The position numbers and the translations under genes were made by a program. From positions 10,483,538-10,547,537 of the forward strand of contig CP099850.1 in the NCBI GenBank assembly GCA_030062745.1: 64,000 bases of DNA, read 5' to 3'. How positions within the stretch are numbered: the first letter of the stretch is position 1; every line of letters begins with the position of its first letter. The notes under the pieces are model-generated. The model made no database searches. It saw only the letters and a program-made list of their open reading frames with translations, and had not been told where the DNA came from. Shown piece by piece: positions 12,701 through 19,500 of this stretch. This stretch comes from Capitulum mitella. Its lineage: Eukaryota; Arthropoda; Thecostraca; Pollicipedomorpha; Pollicipedidae.

Positions 12701-12744
12701 GCAGGAGCCAATCCATCAGCAGGATCCCGCTGTCCAGGAAGTGA
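300..12744 (+). CDS. CEP104, centrosomal/ciliary tip protein (3' part of gene)
   Basis: CEP104 binds tubulin and EB proteins at the distal end of centrioles and cilia. Ten exons are seen: 300-703, 1790-1934, 2355-2575, 3324-3590, 4456-4657, 9088-9227, 9680-9828, 10256-10357, 11087-11209 and 11698-12744. All junctions are GT-AG and phase-consistent. In order they encode a proline-rich linker, a TOG-type helical repeat domain (exons 2-5), a short charged linker, four C2HC zinc fingers (CVFC, RCPAC, KCCTRC, HCPLC) and a Pro/Arg-rich tail ending SISRIPLSRK. Human CEP104 has the same order, from memory, and also carries an SxIP motif. About 932 residues lie in the window, versus about 925 for the whole human protein. 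The N-terminal jelly-roll and most coiled coil must lie upstream. One extra base near 12350 breaks the frame of the last exon. The identity is firm for exons 3-9 and less so for exon 1. Confidence 0.9.
917..1310. mobile_element. Fold-back element in CEP104 intron
   Basis: The left arm (917 to about 1100) and right arm (about 1125-1310) are imperfect reverse complements of each other. Both outer ends carry TGCAGTTAGGTAAGG, and the arms meet around a short loop near 1101-1124. No protein is encoded, as in a fold-back or MITE-type element. I found no clear target-site duplication. Confidence 0.7.
1575..1775. repeat. 12-bp minisatellite
   Basis: About sixteen copies of a unit like CTGACCTCGGC, with T/C variants, end just before the acceptor of CEP104 exon 1790-1934. 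Confidence 0.9.
1790..1934 (+). CDS. CEP104 exon: start of TOG domain
   Basis: The exon reads into ALPIEVFGEPM at its end, which resembles the human CEP104 stretch AIDVFGE that opens the TOG domain. The acceptor is CTGCAG at 1784-1789 and the donor GTAAGT at 1935, leaving phase 0. A 12-bp minisatellite ends just upstream. Confidence 0.75.
2355..2575 (+). CDS. CEP104 exon: TOG helices
   Basis: It begins VENFYSKSF and continues through a charged stretch to RGLKDKMYTVCQQA, matching the HEAT-like helices of the CEP104 TOG domain. The acceptor is CGCAG at 2350-2354 and the donor GTAAGA at 2576. The leftover AA pairs with G at 3324. Confidence 0.85.
3324..3590 (+). CDS. CEP104 exon: TOG helices
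   Basis: It encodes amphipathic helices (TIEAALPELIQKLGE, then ESLLQLAD, VVVAALAAPLK, ETVERIVV) typical of a TOG domain. The acceptor is TTTCAG at 3318-3323. The donor GTGGGT at 3591 leaves two bases that join 4456. Confidence 0.85.
4456..4657 (+). CDS. CEP104 exon: last TOG helices
   Basis: It encodes RYLAEFALSALEQPNEQLR, then the helix ending YPENRQLVRSLLP, and closes on LDRLDGK. This parallels the human run ending AKIDGR. The acceptor is CACAG at 4451-4455 and the donor GTAAGA at 4658, phase 0. Confidence 0.85.
5257..5295. repeat. Perfect 13-bp hairpin
   Basis: Arms TTGTGAAAGATCA (5257-5269) and TGATCTTTCACAA (5283-5295) flank a 13-base loop. The loop repeats CCCCTTTGTGGAT, seen also at about 5225, so this looks like a local template-switch product. 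Confidence 0.75.
5599..6885. mobile_element. TTAA-flanked nonautonomous element (piggyBac-like)
   Basis: Both ends carry the perfect 15-bp inverted repeat CCCGGCACCGCCTGG, and TTAA flanks each side (5595-5598, 6886-6889). TTAA duplication with termini beginning CCC is the signature of piggyBac-type elements. Just inside each end is a second inverted block (GGTGTC...GCACCCCCT). No transposase is visible. The interior has diverged tandem blocks with TGACCTTGACC motifs. It lies in the 4.4-kb intron of CEP104. Confidence 0.75.
8144..8259. repeat. 58-bp direct duplication
   Basis: Two nearly identical 58-bp copies begin at 8144 and 8202 (start CCCGCAGACTG). They lie just upstream of another 58-bp minisatellite with a different sequence. 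Confidence 0.85.
8313..9015. repeat. 58-bp minisatellite
   Basis: About a dozen copies of a 58-bp unit start GTCCGGACAGTGAGGCC. The first five are almost identical, and later ones are diverged and slightly longer. The array ends about 70 bp before the CEP104 charged-linker exon. It creates long open frames on the minus strand that are not genes. Confidence 0.95.
9088..9227 (+). CDS. CEP104 exon: charged linker before zinc fingers
   Basis: The exon encodes EEQEQQKGP and, near its end, NNADDNEE, with a strong donor GTGAGT at 9228. Its start is uncertain. An acceptor at 9086-9087 is weak but phase-compatible with exon 4456-4657. The acceptor at 9066-9067 has a far better pyrimidine tract but would need an extra exon of 3n+1 bases upstream. 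Human CEP104 has a longer coiled linker here. Confidence 0.65.
9680..9828 (+). CDS. CEP104 exon: zinc fingers 1 and 2
   Basis: It contains CVFC followed by HFWKSC (finger 1), then RCPACK and an EHLL helix (finger 2). This is nearly the human CEP104 spacing and sequence. The acceptor is GACAG at 9675-9679 and the donor GTACGT at 9829. The phase fits both neighbours. This exon is diagnostic for CEP104. Confidence 0.92.
10256..10357 (+). CDS. CEP104 exon: end of finger 2 and finger 3
   Basis: It opens with DC, completing finger 2, then has KCCTRCEEAI and a YHVRSYAC histidine/cysteine pair (finger 3). The acceptor is CTCAG at 10251-10255. The donor GTAAGT at 10358 leaves one base. Confidence 0.9.
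11087..11209 (+). CDS. CEP104 exon: zinc finger 4
   Basis: It encodes HCPLCHKN followed by WKQHLLEDC, matching human CEP104 finger 4 (RCPLCHEN, then WKAHL). The acceptor is AACAG at 11082-11086. The donor at 11210 (GTGAGT) is the first of five tandem donor copies. Confidence 0.9.
11194..11345 (+). repeat. Tandem array of the CEP104 5' splice site
   Basis: The last bases of exon 11087-11209 plus its donor (ACCAGCGCG|GTGAG) are repeated downstream, giving GTGAG donors at 11210, 11232, 11254, 11282 and 11304, then decayed copies. Using any but the first would add an in-frame TAG soon after the normal junction. Confidence 0.85.
11698..12744 (+). CDS. CEP104 last exon: Pro/Arg tail with SxIP motif
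   Basis: This GC-rich exon encodes a basic low-complexity tail with repeats of the type GGRQPNRTPP (about 12268-12480). It ends SISRIPLSRK and a TGA at 12742-12744. SRIP is an SxIP motif for EB1-type proteins, and human CEP104 also carries one. The upstream part reads in the frame of 11700, but the final 130 codons read one base later, because an extra A near 12350 shifts the frame. An alternative in-frame acceptor is at 11822-11823 and would drop 42 residues. Confidence 0.75.
12349..12353 (+). other. One-base frame break in CEP104 last exon
   Basis: A repeat copy near 12290 reads AGAACCCC, while the copy here reads AGAAACCCC. The added A moves the coding frame from the upstream repeat frame into the frame that continues the same repeat and ends in SRIPLSRK. 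It is either an assembly indel or a real allele. Confidence 0.75.
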
Positions 12745-13736
12745 CTGGCGAGTCACCGACCTGACGTGTGACCGTTTGAAGAGTTCTTGTTTGAATTCAC
12801 TGCTGGCAGTGAAGGCCAGAAGGCGAGGGGTGTTGATAGTTGTTCAAATGGTTTTCCGTCGCACTGCACTTCAGAAGGCGTGCTGTTGCCCTAAAGGCAA
12901 ACTAAGATTCTCTGTGCGTGGGCACAGAAAATGTGCGACTGTTTGGTGACGTGCGCGTGATATCTCACGGCACGACTGCGTACCTCATGCCAGGCAAGGA
13001 GGCCCTGATATTCGTTTTGACTATTATGGCATTCACTTTTTGGCCATTTACAGTAGTCCAACTTTTCCTATCTCTCCATCTGTCTATCTCCAAAAGCATG
13101 GACCATCGCGGACTTTGTTGTCTATTAAATTCACTGGAAATACATTGCACCATGGCTGGGGACTCTTGATCTACTGAACATCTTTCATTCGTTTTGGTAA
13201 ACGTATGTTGGCGACGACAAGCGCTAATTCCGCATACATCCTGGCAAAATCTACTTGAATTCCAAGCTCGTTTTGACGCACTCTGATTTATTTCGCGCAT
13301 GTGTCCGGTAACCATGAACTTTGAGTGCGGTCTGTTGAGCGGATCCTGGTCCCATCAGCCTGTTTCAAATATGTGAGTGCATGACTATGGATCAGAAATC
13401 CGAATTTGGTTCAAAACAGCAAACCCTTGCACGGGCCAGAGGACTCACCACAGGTCAAATTTGGGGCGACACAATAACATGCGTTTAGAATTCCGTCCAA
13501 CAAAAAGCAAAGAGGAGATAAAATATGGGCAAACATTATGTAAAGGTGATCAACAAAGAACTAGTCTGGAGCGACCCTGCGTCATCATTATCTATCATCG
13601 ATACATCTGCTTTGTTTCACAACCACCGGGAAGTGGAAACATATAAATTGGAACAAGGAGCACCACTAATTGACAGCACTGTATTCTATTCCCGCACAGA
13701 AAATTAAATTATTGTGATCAAAATTACTGTCTCCTC
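12745..13736. other. CEP104 3' UTR and spacer
   Basis: No convincing gene is seen. The CEP104 transcript probably ends here; ATTAAA near 13123 is a possible variant poly(A) signal. The right end abuts the TTAA of the next mobile element. Confidence 0.4.
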
Positions 13737-14152
13737 TTAACCCTATTCCCGGCAGGGAAGCTGCATTGGCCCCCCTGGGTTTTTTTGCTTGCCAGTTCCA
13801 GGGTTTTTGACACAGCTTCACGAAACTCGATGACTGCTTAGCTGATTTTTCTTCGCGCATTAACACAATTTCGTAATTTCATGTTACTCAAGGGCGGAGC
13901 CAGACCACATTTTTGGGAGGCCATTTTTGGCCCTGTTGAGGGTAAAAGAAAAACGTCTACCAAACAAAAATGGCGTTTTTAAGAAAAAACTTAAAACTTT
14001 ACATGGATGTCAAGGTAAATAGCTGAACAACGTGCGAATACAATTTTGTTCATCTGAGGTCACTTCAAAACGTCAGGTCAAGGTCAATATCAAAATTTAG
14101 TTTCATAGTAATAACTTCGGAGCTATTTTTCAAATGCTAAACCCGGGATATT

Positions 14153-14800
14153 GTGGAACAAATTCCCTCCTCGGCACCGGCGGGGCGAGACAGCCCAACG
14201 ATCGACGAGGCGTGGAATTTTCCACGCCGGTTATTGGCGACAGGCTGGCGTGCTATAACGAGCCTAGGACAAGGAAATCCATCGAGCCCTAGGCAAGAAG
14301 AACCAAGATACGACGCTACCGAAATAGGGGAAATACAACCAGAGCGCCGGGCCACAGCGTCGCGAATCGTCGCTCGCTGGGCAACCCAAGTAGCAACACA
14401 TCAATTTGCTAGTGGGCCTCCGAGTTGTTAGAATCTTGTCAATTGCGTCCACTGTAGTGTGCAATGACTCGGTTTCTGAGCGCGGAGCTGTGGGATAGGC
14501 AGAGCAGTTTTCACCCGCTGAGCCCATGGTCGGCCCACCGACCGCCGCGTCGCACAGCTCGGCACGTTACATAAACAGTGGGCGCCGGGGGCGGGGAACG
14601 CGTAAACTTGGAACCGCGAGGGGGTATAAAAGCTCCCGACGGCCAGTAAGTGGGAGATTCCTGCGTTGGGCTCACACCGTGACGCCGCCTCGACTGACGC
14701 AGGGAAGCGACCTCCCACCTACGATACCATGTAAGAGACAAGAGACGAGTAACTGGGGCTGGAAACCCCCCAGTTCTTGAGTAGACGGTCGAGGACGAGA
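14153..14800 (+). mobile_element. LTR-retrotransposon fragment (pol tail plus LTR)
   Basis: An open frame at 14153-14431 has the charged, Arg/Pro-rich character of a polyprotein C-terminus. Right at its stop comes TGTTAGAATC (from about 14428), a TG-type LTR start. About 200 bp on lies a TATAAAAG box, as in an LTR promoter. No second LTR, protease or reverse transcriptase is present in the window, so this is a 3' remnant. The right border is approximate. Confidence 0.4.
14625..14632 (+). promoter_or_regulatory. TATA box of putative LTR
   Basis: TATAAAAG is preceded by a GC-rich stretch (GGGGGCGGGG at about 14588), as in a core promoter. It is probably the LTR promoter rather than that of a host gene. 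Confidence 0.4.
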
Positions 14801-15687
14801 TAAAGCGCAGAGGAAAACCAAAACAAAAAAATATTCCCATAAGATGCATGACGTAGAACGCTTGAAAACGTAAAATGAACTTGAAAAAAACTTGAAAAAC
14901 TTGAAAACTTAAACTTCAAAACGTAGAAGGCCTCTACTTGTGTACCAAGTCTCAGCTCGATATCAGGTCAGGTCACGGGGCTTTGACCGAAAATGTCGAT
15001 GCGTGTATCCCATATCACAACAGCCGTAAGATGGAATTTTAGAAATAGTGAATTCGAATAATTGAAAATGTTTTCATGATATGAAATGCACACAAGATCA
15101 TTGCAAGTAACTCTAAGGTCATCGGAAGTCATTTAAGATCAAAGGTCCAAAGATCTGAAGAGCATGTGACCACGACAGTTTCCCCCATTTTCATGTCCCT
15201 GGCACCGCCTATGATAATATTCTACAAACATTGTGATATGATTTGCACTTCTTCAGCATAACATGACTAGTAGAAGCTAAAAGTGTTTTTAAGTTTCTTG
15301 TTGATTCAATTTTTGAAAAGAAATCCTCCTGTTCTTAAAACCCTGTGACCGCTTATGAAATTCTCTCACAATTTCAAATGTATGGACTGATGGTAAAAGT
15401 CCCATCCATAACTTTTCCATTCATGCTAATCTCATTAAAATCGATCTATAAAAAAAGATAGTTATAACAAGTCCAAAAATATCTCCCATTTTGACTTTTC
15501 CCTCCTGTATCCGCTCCTTTCAAAATTTCGAAAACTTCTTTTCATAAAAAGGCCGCTTACGTCATGACAGATCGACTGCTGTTTATTGCGATGAAATCGG
15601 ATGTGTAATTCTCGAGATCTCGGGGGGGGGGATCCGCCCCCTGCCGGGAATCGGCCATGCCGTCTAGCCCTCCGGGAATAGGATTAA

Positions 15688-16298
15688 GGATGCATACAAG
15701 ACAACCCAACAAACCCGCAATCTTAACACATTATAATTTACCAGCACATCACAGATGTTTGAGCAACGACAAACCCATCTGCATTAGTATTCATCGTCGC
15801 TGCAGATACGCAAGCAGCTGTCGAACAGTTGAAACCAAAGTGGACAATTTTGCACCAGGGGGGCGGGCAGTTTACGTTTCTGTTCTGAGTCATGCGTGGC
15901 TTTGGATTACGAATGAATTAGCACGATCATTTTTTCGACAGGAGCTTAGTATTTCCCAAAACGTCGTTTATGCTGGACTGCAGCAGTACAAACGACGGAC
16001 GGTTCTAGCCGGTTGCCCGTGTCACGGCGGGCGGTCCGCGCCGTCTAATAGAAAAAGACGGGTGCTGCCACCTAGTGTAATTATCACATTCAGGCAATAC
16101 GCACCCGTGATGGCAAGCATTACTGCATTTTTAACATGATACCAGTCATAGAAAACTGACTGTTTCCATACAAAAAAAACATTCTCTTAAGTATCTGGAT
16201 TTCAGAAAATTTGGCGATCTTCGACAAACGACAAAAAGACGCGACTGTCTTTCCTCAAATATATTACGTTTTTCATTGCGATCACAGGCCACGACGAA
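15688..16298. other. Spacer and CDKAL1 3' UTR
   Basis: No gene is seen. Read on the minus strand it includes AATAAA (about 15583-15590), a possible poly(A) signal for CDKAL1 about 700 bp past its stop. Confidence 0.4.
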
Positions 16299-16532
16299 TC
16301 AACGCCACATACTCAAAAACCTCAGGACGAAGTACACAAGCCCAAAAACACATGTGGCGAAGAAGGTGACGTTGAAGAGCTGGCGTTCCTTCACGCCCGC
16401 CGGCGCCAAGGCCGGTCGGTTCACCGTGCCGGAGTCCCGGATTACCCGCGACGTCATGGAGAACTTGGAGGCGGACACGATCTCCACAGTGACCAGCTTG
16501 CCCATGAAGTCAGCCTCCATCGGCACCAGAAC
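16299..16532 (-). CDS. CDKAL1 exon 9: TRAM end and tail anchor
   Basis: It encodes [18 protein letters not shown], completing the TRAM domain, then a basic linker and the hydrophobic segment [17 protein letters not shown] just before the TGA at 16301-16299. That fits the C-terminal ER anchor of CDKAL1. Confidence 0.9.
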   Translation of the reverse strand, partial: VLVPMEADFMGKLVTVEIVSASKFSMTSRVIRDSGTVNRPALAPAGVKERQLFNVTFFATCVFGLVYFVLRFLSMWR

Positions 16533-19500
16533 CTGGGAGACGGGGAGACACACGGTCAACCTGAGCACGGCGGCAGCCGCGCTGCACTCTTCAGAGGCGA
16601 GCTGGGGTGTCAGACAGGGGAACCGTAGCCACCACAGTTCCACCTGGGCAACACGACACCGCTGTGTCCAGGGTCAGGTTAAAGGCCAGCTGCGCTTTCC
16701 AAGAGGAGAACTGGGGTCAGACAGGGGAACCGCAGCCACCACAGTTCCACCTGGGCAACACGACACCGTTGTGTCCAGGGTCAGGTTAAAGGCCAGCTGC
16801 ACTCCCACGAGGAGAACTGGGGAATCAGACAGGGGAACCGCAGCCACCACCAGTTCCACCAAAAAGACACCATGGTGAACCGGGTCAGGTTAAAGGTCAG
16901 CTGCCCTCCCCAGCGACGGACTGTCAGGTCAGGAAACCTTAACCACCACAGGATCACAGCGACACGACGCGGCGGTGGGGTGGGCCGGGGACAGAGGTCA
17001 CGTATGTGGACTGGAGTCGGCCAGCATTCGGCTGTGGACCACTGGCATCTGCTGAGGTCAGTGACGGTAACGGAAGGTTGGATGTGAACACCTTTGCGGC
17101 CTGCCAGGTTCAGCAGTGACCAGCTGGCAGCACGCCGGTACGCATCTCTGAGCGATCAGCTGTCACGGATGGACAGCGCCGGAACAGGCCCAAAACGTCA
17201 GCGTGTGAGCCAGCCTGCTGCCTCCAGCTTTGAGAGACACACAGCTTCAGTGTCCGCTATCCTGCTGAGCCAGCACCACGAATGAATGACCAGAGATGTC
17301 CGCCGATCCCAACACAGCGCCAGCAATGTCCGCAAACTCACGACCCGGCCCTGGGCCCACCGGCCACAGCTTCCCAGTCCCACCCAAAAGACCCCTGAGA
17401 TAATGCCAGCGGCCCCATCTGCCACAACATCGGCCGCCACCCACCTGCTGGTAGGCCTTGTTGTGGCCGACGTAGAATTGTTTGTCGTGCGATACCTCGG
17501 TGACTAGCACCTGCTGCGTCTCGCCCACCAGGTGGTCGTACGGCCGGTACGAGTGGAACAGCTCGGTCAGCGCTCCTTGTCCGCTGTTTCACCTGCCGCA
17601 ACAGCGCCGGACATGCCGCAGATTCACTGGACAGGTCGACCACTGCAGGCGCCAAGTGCCGCAGGTGCTAAAACATTGGTGTCGTTTTGCAGGACAGTTT
17701 GGCGAGACGCAACGGTGGGAATGGTCTTCCGATGATTTCCCTTTGGCACAGTGCACAAAAGGGCGGCATTTGGTGAGATGTAACCGTAGAATTGGTCTTC
17801 AGATGATTTCCCTTCTGCATTGTTACATTGGCGAGGAAGCACAACCTGCACGGGACACGGGACTTCACTACACGTTTGGTACAAAAAAGCCAATGCAGCC
17901 ACCAACATGCTGATGAACTCGGCCCGTTGGACGCACCTCCTGCGTTGGCACGCGCTGCATTTTGGCGGCGGGCGTGCCAGGCCGGGGGTAGAACTGGTTG
18001 ATAAACAGGCTGGGGAACTTGTACTCTGCGCACAGTTCCAGTGTCCGCTGGAAATCCTGCTTGGTCTCGGTGGGGAAGCCGCAGATGATGTCCGTGCATA
18101 TGGTCATGCCGGGGACCCTGCAGGAGGGGAGCACACGTTGCTCTGCCAGCCCAGGTGACTGGCGCCGCCCTCTGTGGGGTTGGAGCCAGAGCCGAAACCA
18201 CGGCACTCCATCAGGCAAATGCGCTGTCATGATGCAACACAGTTCATACCACCCTTTATCTCATCGAACGCGGATGCTTTTAAACGCCGTGGTGCAGCAA
18301 CTTCCGAAATCGAAGAAATATCTTCCCCCTCTCCAGAGCCTGCGCGTTACACCTTTACCGCGTTAAATACGTCCCCTGCCTTCCAATCAGACGTTTCACC
18401 TGTTTTTTTTCACGCAAATCAATACAATTCGACATTTTTTTTTTATGCCGAGCCGATTGCGTACTTCACCATAAAACACCAGTTCAATAGGCGTACTGAG
18501 TGTGGCGAACACGGACACGGAACACGGAATAACATGCGTTATTCCGAGGCAAAACGGGGATGTACCTACCTGTCATTCCGTTCGGTGATGTGCATGTCTG
18601 ACACTGCACCACCCCTTCCAGACCCATGCACTGGCTCACCTCTCCTTGAGGACATCGACCACGCGTCGGAAGTCCTTGACGTAGTACTCCCGCCTCATAT
18701 CCTCCAGTACGCTGTCGCTGCCCGACTGCACCGGCACGTGCAAGAACGAGTAGACGCGAGGGTGGGACAGAATCCGACTGATTTCCTGCCAGCACAAGCC
18801 GCAGAAAATAACATCACGGACACATTCCTTCAACGCGCACAAAGCGCCGCAACAAAACGACCTCAGGAAACTTGTCGAAAACGAGCCAGTGAGTCAACGT
18901 TTCAAAACGCAAAACGCTTCGACAACACCGTACAATGAACGGAGATGGTCATACACTGCCTCACAATACCCACGTCCCAATGCATCTGCATGCGAACGGA
19001 CGCGCCCAAAAAGGCAAAAGACAATAGGCTGTTTCAAACAACCCGAAAATAATCTTCACCGACCGAGGGAGCCTTCGGTTTGGCCCACGCGGGACGGCCG
19101 TACCTCCAGGTGATCCAAGATGTACGGCGGATTGGTCATGCCCACGCGCAGCATGCAGCCGTCCGGCACCACCTCGACGAGGCGCCACAGCAGCTCCGGC
19201 AGGGTGGTGCCGATGTCCAGGCCGTAGGCGCCGGTGTCCTCGGAGGTCAGCCACACCTCGCAGACGCCATCCGAGAACGCCAGCCGAGCCCGCGACACGA
19301 TCTCCTCTGCCGGGACACGACACGGCCGCGAATAGGGCAGCACGGGTCAAAAGTCGACAGTGTCTGGTGGGACATGGCGTGGCCACGAAGAGGGCAGCAC
19401 CGGCCACGTCCAGTCGACGGTGTTGCCACTTCCTAACTTACTGCACCGTGTCTCGATCGTGTCTATTGCATGGAAACCAAGCCAGCTAACGTCAGACCCG

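Larger units (their letters stand above)
13741..15683. mobile_element. Second TTAA-flanked element with nested insertion
   Basis: TTAA occurs at 13737-13740 and 15684-15687. The left terminus CCCTATTCCCGG is matched in inverted form by the right terminus (CCGGGAATAGGA), with a further inverted CCCGGCAGGG block inside. The interior holds AGGTCA repeats like those of the 5.6-6.9 kb element, suggesting a related piggyBac-like family. The middle (about 14150-14800) looks like an LTR-retroelement fragment. No transposase is seen. Confidence 0.6.

Noticed and set aside
11127..12716. 529-codon minus-strand open frame
   Set aside because: It is antisense to the GC-rich CEP104 tail exon and the splice-donor array; the plus strand carries the phase-consistent gene.
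15657..16139. 160-codon plus-strand frame
   Set aside because: It starts inside the terminal repeat of a mobile element, has no domain, and lies in the CDKAL1 3' flank.
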